DNA of 64,000 bases from Neorickettsia helminthoeca str. Oregon. Its GTDB lineage: Bacteria; Pseudomonadota; Alphaproteobacteria; Rickettsiales; Anaplasmataceae. Positions 34,423-42,964 of this stretch are shown piece after piece. The stretch is from NCBI RefSeq assembly GCF_000632985.1, contig NZ_CP007481.1, forward strand, positions 372,001 to 436,000, written 5' to 3'. The notes beneath the pieces are model-generated. The model worked only from the letters and a program-made list of their open reading frames with translations, was not told the origin of the DNA and ran no database searches. A program made the translations under genes and the position numbers. Every line of letters begins with the position of its first letter. Positions within the stretch are counted from its first letter, which is position 1.

Positions 34423-34833
34423 TTATTCTTCATCCATTTTCGGAATCTTTTTCAGTGTTATGCATAGTAGTTCCTCACTCATATGTGTGAGTACGACATC
34501 TGTACTACTTTCCAGTGTGGAATATATCATTTCCAATGTGCTTTTCTCAGACGACTGGGAAAATTCTGTCGGAAAATCATCCTTCATTAATTCCTTGAGC
34601 TGGTTGACCCATCGCATTATTGTTGGTGGAGAAAGATCAAACAATTTTGCTACTGAGTTCATAGATACACCAGATAGGAAAAGCTGAACAGCATGCATTT
34701 TTAGACGAAGTTGAGCACCTTGCTTCTCGCTTTTAGTAAACTGGCACTTGCATTCCAGGCATTTATATCGCTGTTTAGCGTTGACGGTACCACTTTTAAT
34801 GAACTTTGTACTACTACACTTTGGGCAATGCAC
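34423..34833 (-). CDS. IS1-like zinc-ribbon and helix-turn-helix protein, orphan
   Basis: This 136-residue protein starts with a zinc ribbon (CPKC near 3-6 and CLEC near 25-28) of the insertion-element type, followed by a helix-turn-helix, VSMNSVAKLFDLSPPTIMRWVNQL, near 56-79. This is the DNA-binding half found in IS1-family InsA or IS1595-like transposases. No DDE catalytic domain is present, and I see no terminal inverted repeats. The residues after about 95 look unlike known transposases. It may be an IS remnant or a captured DNA-binding regulator. It is about 20 bases from ybaB on the same strand. Confidence 0.7.
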   Translation of the reverse strand: MHCPKCSSTKFIKSGTVNAKQRYKCLECKCQFTKSEKQGAQLRLKMHAVQLFLSGVSMNSVAKLFDLSPPTIMRWVNQLKELMKDDFPTEFSQSSEKSTLEMIYSTLESSTDVVLTHMSEELLCITLKKIPKMDEE

Positions 34834-34853
34834 AGCGACAATTTAATTGTGCT

Positions 34854-35157
34854 CTAGAATGGTGGTTTCTTCATGTTAAACGGAAGAGGAAAATTCTTCA
34901 GGAGGTTATCTTCGGAAAACTGATCATCTTCATTAGCGACCTCCTTAGCGTTATTGTATGCCGCTATTATCAAATCAGCGATCATGCTCATTTCTTCGCC
35001 TTCCAAGCTATTATCTATCTTGATTTCTTGCAAATCTAAATTTCCATCGACTGTAACCTTTACTAATCCACCACCAGCTTCCCCTGAATATCGAGCAGCA
35101 TTTTTCTTTTCTTGTATATCGCTCATTTTTTTCTGCATACCCTTAAGCATCCCCTGA
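34854..35157 (-). CDS. nucleoid-associated protein YbaB/EbfC
   Basis: A small dimeric DNA-binding protein of the YbaB family. It shows LQGMLKGMQKKMSDIQEK, then GEAGGGLVKVTVDGNLDLQEIKID and the ending SMIADLIIAAYNNAKE. The frame opens at 35192, but family members begin with the MDLQ/MKN motif, so the ATG near 35163-35157 region (MDLQGMLKGM) is likely; I give it as approximate. It is the classic partner of dnaX, which lies directly upstream on the same strand. Confidence 0.85.
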
Positions 35158-35398
35158 AGATCCATTTGAACTACCACAGATATATTTTTCAAACCACGAA
35201 GAGGATCGTATCATTGTTTCCGAAGCTTTGCCAGCTCCACTTAAGCTATCAGTGCTGGTTTATAGTATCTGAACACCTCTAGACGCTTGTCCGTGTCGAT
35301 CAACATATTATTTGAATAATCACTTGATCATTTCTAGGATTCTGTTGGTTTCATTCAGTGACTCTTTGCTTAGACTCCTTATGTCAGGTGATATATAT

Positions 35399-36622
35399 CT
35401 AATCTAGCAATTTCGAACCCTTGAATTCCTTTAGTACGTAATCAGTTAACTCACTTGAATCGTGTTTTTCCTGAATACTTTGAGGTGCAGATTTTCTACT
35501 GAATATTTCAGCGATTTCAGTTGGAGATGGAAGGTCTGCTAGATATGACATTCTAACGATCGAAAGCTCAATCACATCATGATTATTATTGAACGCTTTA
35601 ATCTCTTCCATACTTGACAGGACACACTTTGCTAGACGAGAGAGAAAGCTTATTTGTGTCTCATCCTTTGAGTTCAGTGAAGTGTGTATCCTGCGGTTAA
35701 TCAGTTTTATGAGATCTTCGAGTATAGTAAGTGGGTCGTACCCCTTTTGATAGAAGGTGTTGAAAGTATCGATTGCAGCTCTACAATCTCCTGAAGTAAT
35801 TGACTCAAGCAATGATGTCATTTCAGTTATATCAACAAGGCCCATCTTGCTTCTCAGGAGCTGGAGTGTGATTATCTCTTCATCTTGTTGCAACGCTGAT
35901 TGTTCTAGAATGGATATTCCATCTCTTAGGGAACCTTCAGATTTCTCAGAGATAAAGTCTATCGCATCTTCAGTGATGTTGATTTTTTCTAGCTCGGCGA
36001 TTTTTTTGATTCTTGCAGAGATTATTTCCTTGCTTAATCTGGAAAGTCTGAAATGTTGACAGCGTGAAATTATAGTCGACGGAATTTTTTGTAGTTCAGT
36101 TGTAGCAAGGAAAAACTTGATGTGTTCAGGTGGCTCCTCCAAAATCTTCAGCAGCGCATTGAAGGCACTCTGTGAAAGCATATGGACCTCATCGATTATG
36201 TAGATCTTATATCTGGACAGTATAGGTCTATATGAAACACTGTCTATTATCACTCGGACGTCTTCGACACTAGTATTACTTGCAGCATCGATCTCCAGGA
36301 TATCGGGGTGTGAATTTCTAAGAACAGCGGAACAAGAAGTGCACTGCATGCAGGGCTGGGAACTCTCAAGATCTGAACAGTTTATTGATAGCGCCATAGC
36401 TCTAGCAGCTGTTGTCTTTCCAGTTCCATAAGATCCAGAAAACAACAAAGCACTCGCGACCTTTTCGAGCGCAATAGAGGCACTAAGTGTCTTTACTAGG
36501 AAATCCTGTCCTACGATCTCATTGAGTGATCTGGGGCGATACTTATTTGCTAGTCCTATGTAAGCCATTCTTAACGTTCTTCCAGAGAAATCATTGTTAG
36601 AGTGGAAAGTTAGTGCACTCAT
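35399..36622 (-). CDS. dnaX: DNA polymerase III subunit gamma/tau (short form)
   Basis: DnaX is the ATPase of the clamp loader. It shows NKYRPRSLNEIVGQDFLV near 27, Walker A GSYGTGKTTAARAMA near 61, a four-Cys zinc module (CSDL...CMQCTSC) near 80, IIDEVHMLSQSAFNALLKILEEPP and the SRC motif ISRCQHF. The 407 residues stop soon after the third (oligomerisation) domain, so the tau region that binds the polymerase core and DnaB is essentially absent. The N-terminal 20 residues before AYIGLANKYRPRS are extra and the real start may be ATG 36565. ybaB follows. Confidence 0.92.
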   Translation of the reverse strand: MSALTFHSNNDFSGRTLRMAYIGLANKYRPRSLNEIVGQDFLVKTLSASIALEKVASALLFSGSYGTGKTTAARAMALSINCSDLESSQPCMQCTSCSAVLRNSHPDILEIDAASNTSVEDVRVIIDSVSYRPILSRYKIYIIDEVHMLSQSAFNALLKILEEPPEHIKFFLATTELQKIPSTIISRCQHFRLSRLSKEIISARIKKIAELEKINITEDAIDFISEKSEGSLRDGISILEQSALQQDEEIITLQLLRSKMGLVDITEMTSLLESITSGDCRAAIDTFNTFYQKGYDPLTILEDLIKLINRRIHTSLNSKDETQISFLSRLAKCVLSSMEEIKAFNNNHDVIELSIVRMSYLADLPSPTEIAEIFSRKSAPQSIQEKHDSSELTDYVLKEFKGSKLLD

Positions 36623-36677
36623 AAGATGCTGAAACTCTAAACAATGAACAGATCCCTACATGTTTTGGTAACTCTGA

Positions 36678-37364
36678 CTAAACATTCAAGTAATTCTTGG
36701 TCAACCTGACTTGTTCCATTCCATCAAGAAACTTCCATAAGGCAGATGCGAGCTTTAGTGCTGCCTCCTTCGCGACTTCTATCTCTGATAAGTTCATTCT
36801 TTTGAGTAGATTTTCACATTCCTCTGAATGCCACTCGTCTGCCTCAATATGGACAGAGAAGAACTTTAGCTCTTCATCTTTTTCGATTCCGTAGAACTTT
36901 TTAAGGCTTTCTATTTTCACGCGAGCTATATCCGGAATTTGCCTTTCGTATGCATATAGAGCTCCTATTCCTTCAGAAACTGAACTACTAGAGAGCTTGA
37001 AAAAAGTATCACTGAGCTGTTTTGTCGCCCCAAGCAACTTTGCATTTCTGACTTTCTCCTGTGTGAGACCCAGGGCAGCGCAAAAATCCAGCCAGAGTTT
37101 TGGATGGTTCTCCTCACCTCTCTCCTCATCGACCAAGTTATCGAGTAGGACTTGTCTTACCTTGATATCCCTGCACTTCGAGTGAATTGTACTCAAGTAT
37201 CTTGGAGTCTCATTGACGTGATTGAAGTATTGGCAAGCATACTCCTGGAGATCTTCTCTGGATAAGTTTCCGCTCTCCCATGATTTATAGAAGTCATGCT
37301 TCAGTATGGATAGGGGTTCCAACTCTTTTGTAAACATCGAATAGAAATATGGAAGACACGGCAC
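36678..37364 (-). CDS. CADD-family protein, probable self-sacrificing p-aminobenzoate synthase
   Basis: This 228-residue, all-helical, haem-oxygenase-fold protein belongs to the PqqC/TENA-like CADD group. The dimetal ligands line up with Chlamydia CADD as I remember it (E81, H88, E142, H174, D178, H181): here E80, H87, E140, H172, D176 and H179, with the same spacings. The residues described as the sacrificed Tyr27 and Lys152 correspond to Y26 (in KHDFYKSWE) and K150 (in IARVK). Chlamydia CADD makes p-aminobenzoate from its own Tyr by oxygen chemistry. FolK, FolP and FolB-like genes nearby but no pabA/B/C fit that role. A start at M10 would remove nine residues. Confidence 0.85.
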   Translation of the reverse strand: MPCLPYFYSMFTKELEPLSILKHDFYKSWESGNLSREDLQEYACQYFNHVNETPRYLSTIHSKCRDIKVRQVLLDNLVDEERGEENHPKLWLDFCAALGLTQEKVRNAKLLGATKQLSDTFFKLSSSSVSEGIGALYAYERQIPDIARVKIESLKKFYGIEKDEELKFFSVHIEADEWHSEECENLLKRMNLSEIEVAKEAALKLASALWKFLDGMEQVRLTKNYLNV

Positions 37365-37527
37365 AAGTGAATCATAAAATTTCCTAATTTGAAAGTATGC
37401 TCTATCCGTGAAATAAAATTGGGTAAGATCTATTTCGATAGTTTTGTGAAAGTAGTGTTTCCGGGATTGAAATTATCCTACAAGATGCTTACATCTGCGT
37501 AGTTGATTCGAAAACAAATCTATACCT

Positions 37528-39393
37528 ATGGAAAAGACTGAGCATGCAAATTCTTATTCGTTTGGAGCAGATGCCTCAAAGATCCTGAATCTAGTAATAC
37601 ACTCTCTGTATAAACATAAGGATGTCTTCCTTAGGGAATTGATTTCCAATGCGTCTGATGCGCTTAACAAACTTAGGGAAGAGTCAAATCTTGACCAGGA
37701 ACTACTGGAGGATGATACTGAACTTAGTATTCGTATCTCCTTTGATAAAGAGAAAAAATTGTTAGAGATCTCAGATAATGGGATCGGTATGAGTAAAGAA
37801 GAACTCATCGAAAATTTAGGGACAGTTGCAAGATCAGGGACAGAAAAATTCTTGGAATCCCTGAAAGACAAAAAAGTCGACCTAATAGGTCAGTTTGGGG
37901 TTGGTTTTTACTCAGTCTTCATGGTTGCCGAAAAGGTCGAAGTAGAAACCAGAAAAGCAGGAACTGAAACAGGTCATCTCTGGACATCTAGAGGTAAAGA
38001 CAATTTCTACATAGATGAAGTAAAGGGTAGCGTTCCTAGGGGTGCTAGGATTCGCATTCATCTCAAAGGTGATGCAGAGGAATTTCTAGATAAGTTCCGG
38101 ATAGAGCATGTCATCACAACTAACTCGAATCATATAGGCTTCCCTATATACTTGCTGGACGAAAAGGGGGAGAAGGAGCAGATCAATGCTGCTACAGCCA
38201 TATGGACTAAGAATAAAGGCGACATCACAGAGGAAGAGCATCAAAACTTCTTCAGGGAGGTGGCTCACGTAGGTGGAAGACCATGGATGGTAATCCATAA
38301 TAAAAACGAGGGAAGCATAGAATATATCAATTTACTTTATATACCATCGATCAAGCCTTTCGATTTGTACAACCCTGATAGACGAGCCTCAGTAAAACTA
38401 TACATAAAGAAGGTCTTTATAACAGAGGAGAATGTCCATTTGATTCCTCAGTATCTGAGGTTTCTTAAGGGAATAGTCGATTGTTCAGATCTTCCGTTGA
38501 ACATCAGCAGGGAGACTCTCCAATACAATAATACTCTCATGAAGATAAAAAAGTCTCTCACAAATAGAGTATTGAATGACTTGAGAAAAAAAGCGGAAAG
38601 TGATCCGGAAAAGTATATCTCTGAGTTCTGGAGTAATTTCGGTGCTGTCCTGAAAGAAGGATTGTGCGAAGCAATGCCAACAGATGAGAGAGAAAGATTG
38701 TTCGGTTTATGTCGATTCTACAGCTTGAATCAGGGGAAACTAATCAGCTTAGATGAGTACATCCAGACCATGAAGCCTGAACAAAAGGAAATATATTGCC
38801 TGGGTAGTACAAGCATAGAAAGTGCAAAGAATAGTCCACAGCTGGAGGGTTTTCTGAGTAGGGGTATAGATGTCCTTTTGTTTGTGGATCCCGTAGATGA
38901 TTTCTGGATAAATGTTTCGGATGAATATAAATCCCATAATATTAAATCGATAACTCGTTCCAGCATAAACCTGGATGATTTCCAAGAACTGGAGAAATCA
39001 TCTGAGCAGGAAGTTCATCAGCACGATGATAAGTCCATCGATCTGCTAATAGCAAAAATGCAGGAGATCCTAAAGGATGAAGTGGAATCCGTGAGAGTGT
39101 CTAAAAAATTAAAGGATAGTCCGGTCTGTCTTGCGGTCCCGGATGGTGCAATGGATATCAGGATGGAGAGATTCATGATAGAGCAGAAGCAGCTTCATTC
39201 AAAAACAAAGAAAGTCCTGGAGATAAATATCACGCACCCCGTAATTTCAAGAATCATAGAGAGACTTGATGATCCGGAAAGTGAAGAGTTTATTCAACTG
39301 CTCTATGACCAAGCGTGTATTCTACAGGCTGAAGAAGTGAAAAATCCTATGAGAATGGCAAAACTCATGAATAAGCTACTTCTAGGTGCTTAG
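37528..39393 (+). CDS. htpG: chaperone protein HtpG (Hsp90)
   Basis: Bacterial Hsp90 of 621 residues. The N-terminal GHKL ATP site shows [41 protein letters not shown] and [14 protein letters not shown]. The middle domain has [22 protein letters not shown], and the C-terminal dimer domain is complete. The length is normal. It is divergent from the CADD gene with about 160 bases between; I see no convincing sigma32 promoter there. Confidence 0.95.
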   Translation: MEKTEHANSYSFGADASKILNLVIHSLYKHKDVFLRELISNASDALNKLREESNLDQELLEDDTELSIRISFDKEKKLLEISDNGIGMSKEELIENLGTVARSGTEKFLESLKDKKVDLIGQFGVGFYSVFMVAEKVEVETRKAGTETGHLWTSRGKDNFYIDEVKGSVPRGARIRIHLKGDAEEFLDKFRIEHVITTNSNHIGFPIYLLDEKGEKEQINAATAIWTKNKGDITEEEHQNFFREVAHVGGRPWMVIHNKNEGSIEYINLLYIPSIKPFDLYNPDRRASVKLYIKKVFITEENVHLIPQYLRFLKGIVDCSDLPLNISRETLQYNNTLMKIKKSLTNRVLNDLRKKAESDPEKYISEFWSNFGAVLKEGLCEAMPTDERERLFGLCRFYSLNQGKLISLDEYIQTMKPEQKEIYCLGSTSIESAKNSPQLEGFLSRGIDVLLFVDPVDDFWINVSDEYKSHNIKSITRSSINLDDFQELEKSSEQEVHQHDDKSIDLLIAKMQEILKDEVESVRVSKKLKDSPVCLAVPDGAMDIRMERFMIEQKQLHSKTKKVLEINITHPVISRIIERLDDPESEEFIQLLYDQACILQAEEVKNPMRMAKLMNKLLLGA

Positions 39394-39625
39394 AGTAGTC
39401 CTGCGCTAGATTTGTTTTGGTATGCCTAAGTGGTATTTCTTAAACTGTTTAGGCTATACTTGTAGTATTGGATCTTTCTTGATTCCATGCGGTTTTTATC
39501 AAGTGGTTCCGATATTTAGAAATTTTTTAGAGATTGGATTCATCCTTTTGAGGGGTGTCCCTGTCCTGAACGTCCTCCAGGTGTTTAGGTAGTTTTCCTG
39601 TTCTCTTTTGTTGTCTTACTGAATC

Positions 39626-42600
39626 ATGCAGTCATATAAGGATCTACTTAGGGATATTAAAGACGGTAATTCTTCCAGCTTTGAACGTATATTTCGTGGC
39701 TGGCCGTTTGATTGTTCTGGGTACTCGTATGGTGCACCCCCGTTGTTTAATGCTGTTGCATCCAGTATATGCGAGGATTCCAAAGCGGATGATATCAGGA
39801 TACAGGAGTTACTTCACGCGCAACCACCTGGGTATGAACAAGCAGTCGAAGCTGCCAAAGAGAGAATAAGTGGTAGGGAGAAGATTTTGCAGTTGCTATG
39901 TAATCATCTCCAAGTTGCTCATCTAATAAATGCTTCAGATTTGAGAAGTGGTCTTACCCCGATTCAAATTGCCTTGGAAGCCAATGATACCAATCTTATC
40001 AATACATTGTTTAGAAAAGGTGTAAACCCTGCTTCCAAGCTCAAAGTAGGTGGCGTGGAGCACTGCACTCTGTTCATGAAGGCGCTGGATTGCGCAGAAG
40101 AGGGGCGGTCAGTAGAGCTATTAGAGGGTGTAGCTCGGGGTTCTACTAGCAGAAAATTATTCGAATCTGAGCCTGGCGAAAAGGCGAGGCATAAGATCAA
40201 ATCTCAGTTCATGGAGTATATCTTAGGTTTAAACGAAAATTACAAAATATCTCTCCCGGTTCTTTACTCATCCAGCGGTGCTTGCAAGAATATTTTCCAC
40301 AGCATTATAGAAAAAAAAGATACACGTGCTCTTAGTTGGTTAAAGAGGCTTCTTCTATCGGAGAACCCGATAATTGAAGAAGTCGAAAAAATCTCAAAGG
40401 AACTAGGATTACCCGCAGATCTGGCAGACCGTATCTTGAAGGATACGAAAGAATCAAATGCGGGTTTTGTAAAACACAGAAGTAAGACTTGTGCCGCAGA
40501 TTTAATATTAAATTCTCCTGCTATGGAGTATAGTCCTCTGGAGTTGAGTCTCAAAACATTGAGCGCTCCCGAAGAGCTTCCGTTTGTAATGCAAGTACCG
40601 ATCAAAAAGATCGACGGAAAGGGTTATAAAACTGTAGGAGAGGCATTAGAGGAAGTAGGTTCTGAGGAAGCGCACCATGTATTGAGAGCATGTGTAAAAT
40701 TTGCGACTCCTAACCTGCTAAAAGATCTGTTTTTAGGTGATAAAGGTAGAGCAAGGCTCGATGTCTTATGCGAGTTGCATATGGATGGTGATGGTAAAAT
40801 CACAGATCAGAAGTGCATATCTGTCCTAGCATCTAATGCCCCTGAGAAATTAGCTGGACTGGTGAGAGAGAGTACTGTTGAAGTAGGCAAGGCACTTCCC
40901 GTTCTAGCAATATACGGTACTCCTCAGGTGTTGCAAGGAATTGAAGCGCATATCACAACTGAGGCCTTGAAAAAAGAAAACGCAGATGGATTAAATGCTC
41001 TCGAAGTTGCTATTACTTCTGGTAATCATACTTTTGCGGAGTGGATTTTGACAAAGCTAGAGAATGATCTAAATAGCCTTGCAGGTGGAGAATTAATCAG
41101 TCTACAGAACAAGACAGATAGGATCTTGGCAAAAGCTCATAAAGAAAGTGGTGGTAATCTTTTGCATCTAGCTGCGCAACATGCACCGCAGTTACTCAAA
41201 CAGATTTTAAGGCTATCAACTAATTCTAATCATCTGCTAGGTAGTAAGGATTCTAAAGGACTTTTGGCAGCACATTATCAAACAAGTGAAAAATCGCTAC
41301 TGGATGGGCTTAAGCCACTGATAGAAGAAAGACTTGAGCGGCCAGTGCAGGAAGCGGAGCTTAAAGCAGATGTGGAGCTCCATGCAGCGATTGCGAATGG
41401 CGATAAAAGTGCATTAGAAAAACTATTCATTTTAAAAAGTGAGAATGTTTATAAAGTCATTGATACCGTTGATGGGGGGAAAAGTATCCTAGAAGTAGCT
41501 GCGGAAAGTAAACAACCTGATCTTGTACGATATATTCTTCAGGAGCATAAGAAGCTTCAGGCTAAGTCCCAGAATGAATGCAAAGAGATTGAAATTCAGT
41601 TGAGTGCTATAGAAGGTATGCAGCAGCAACAGGGGATGGAGGCGAAGATCCGAGAGTTGCGCATGGCCAAAGAACAAAAATCAGAGCTGCAGCAGAGCAG
41701 AGGCAAGATGCTTTCGCAACAAGCCAGTAAAACAGTTCTTGGAGTATTAAGTAAACAAGCGGAGTCATCCTGGCATGTGGATATCCTAGGAATGGCGGAT
41801 TCACTGGCAGATCTAAGCGAGGATGAGTATGTGGCATCTGCGTTGGATGCTTCTATGAATCCAGTGGTGACAGCTATCCAAAGTGGTAATAATCCGGTAG
41901 CTGAAAAGATTTTAGCTGCTTCGCCAAGGTTTGCGGATGAATCCTTAAAGGAGCTATTAGTTGAGAAGGGAAGTGGCAATGGGTTGCTGAAATATGGTTT
42001 TGGAGTTTCAGCTTTATATGATCGCCGTTATTCTCCGCCTGAGAAAAGTGAAAGCAAGATCCAATTTGATGTAAGCGCTGCTGCTGAAAATGTTGTACGC
42101 AGTGAAACAGAAAAGTATAGGTCTGCTGTTAGTGATAGATTCATGGGTAAAGGTGTTCTGCTTCCCTATGCTCATGCTGTCTCCAAAGATACTAATAGCG
42201 CAGAGAACCTTAAGGATAAACTCAATGATATCAAAGATGGAGATCCTACATTACTCTCTGTCCAAAGCGCAGACGGGCATAATCTTGGAACACTGATTGC
42301 AGCTTTTGGTAATATTGCCCAATGGAAGAGTTATGCCAATAAGTACAAAAAGTTGAAAGCGTCTGATAAAGGTGATCCTTCACCAATAGGTGATATGTCG
42401 GCAAAAATTGGGAGTCCAGCACAGGCAGTGTTGCTTGCGAAGTACTTTGCTCATAGTGATGATATGAGGAGGCACAAAGACCTCATGTTTGATCATTTCA
42501 TGATTCATTATCCTCAGTCTACTCTTTTGCAAAATGGGGAGGGTGATAATCTCTTGCATACTATAGTCAGATGCGAAGACCTTGATGCCTTGCAGGCGGT

Positions 42601-42964
42601 AATGGAGCATGATTCCCATACAATCCAGGATCTCATCTCAGGTTTAAAGCAAAGAAACAATGGCGGTAAAAGTGTCCTGGAGTTGGCATTACATTTGAAT
42701 AATGCAGCAATGCTGAAGTGTATTATCGAAAATAGCATGGCCAGAGGTGGTACCGATGCGGCTTGCTCCCTTTTGCTTGATTGTAGGTTGCTGCATGACG
42801 CCGTATTGAATGGTAACCGCGTGATGGTAAAGCTACTTGCTGAACTCCAACGAATGCTCAATATTGCCCTTTCACCGGGGGAGTGTACATGGAAAGACAG
42901 TTGGATACTAAGAAGCGTGATCCGTTTGCGCTCGCGGTTGAAATTGGAAATGCGGATATACTGA
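39626..42964 (+). CDS. large ankyrin-repeat protein, 5' part
   Basis: This 1,112-residue frame has scattered ankyrin-type repeats: PIQIALEANDTNLINTLFRKG near 112, GLNALEVAITSGNHTFAEWIL near 455, GGNLLHLAAQHAPQLLKQIL near 512, KSILEVAAESKQPDLVRYILQ near 620, GGKSVLELALHLNNAAMLKCII near 1015. A coiled coil rich in Gln/Lys lies at about 640-695. No signal peptide is seen. It ends in a frame that loses similarity for its last 26 residues, exactly where the next ORF takes over the repeats in another frame. The two are probably one gene of about 1,918 residues. Ankyrin proteins are frequent type IV effectors in Anaplasmataceae; that role here is inference. Confidence 0.85.
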   Translation: MQSYKDLLRDIKDGNSSSFERIFRGWPFDCSGYSYGAPPLFNAVASSICEDSKADDIRIQELLHAQPPGYEQAVEAAKERISGREKILQLLCNHLQVAHLINASDLRSGLTPIQIALEANDTNLINTLFRKGVNPASKLKVGGVEHCTLFMKALDCAEEGRSVELLEGVARGSTSRKLFESEPGEKARHKIKSQFMEYILGLNENYKISLPVLYSSSGACKNIFHSIIEKKDTRALSWLKRLLLSENPIIEEVEKISKELGLPADLADRILKDTKESNAGFVKHRSKTCAADLILNSPAMEYSPLELSLKTLSAPEELPFVMQVPIKKIDGKGYKTVGEALEEVGSEEAHHVLRACVKFATPNLLKDLFLGDKGRARLDVLCELHMDGDGKITDQKCISVLASNAPEKLAGLVRESTVEVGKALPVLAIYGTPQVLQGIEAHITTEALKKENADGLNALEVAITSGNHTFAEWILTKLENDLNSLAGGELISLQNKTDRILAKAHKESGGNLLHLAAQHAPQLLKQILRLSTNSNHLLGSKDSKGLLAAHYQTSEKSLLDGLKPLIEERLERPVQEAELKADVELHAAIANGDKSALEKLFILKSENVYKVIDTVDGGKSILEVAAESKQPDLVRYILQEHKKLQAKSQNECKEIEIQLSAIEGMQQQQGMEAKIRELRMAKEQKSELQQSRGKMLSQQASKTVLGVLSKQAESSWHVDILGMADSLADLSEDEYVASALDASMNPVVTAIQSGNNPVAEKILAASPRFADESLKELLVEKGSGNGLLKYGFGVSALYDRRYSPPEKSESKIQFDVSAAAENVVRSETEKYRSAVSDRFMGKGVLLPYAHAVSKDTNSAENLKDKLNDIKDGDPTLLSVQSADGHNLGTLIAAFGNIAQWKSYANKYKKLKASDKGDPSPIGDMSAKIGSPAQAVLLAKYFAHSDDMRRHKDLMFDHFMIHYPQSTLLQNGEGDNLLHTIVRCEDLDALQAVMEHDSHTIQDLISGLKQRNNGGKSVLELALHLNNAAMLKCIIENSMARGGTDAACSLLLDCRLLHDAVLNGNRVMVKLLAELQRMLNIALSPGECTWKDSWILRSVIRLRSRLKLEMRIY

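Noticed and set aside
42877-42887. Programmed -1 ribosomal frameshift in the ankyrin gene
   Set aside because: The G-run would allow P-site slipping, but there is no classic X-XXY-YYZ heptamer and no evident downstream pseudoknot, so a mutation or phase variation is simpler.
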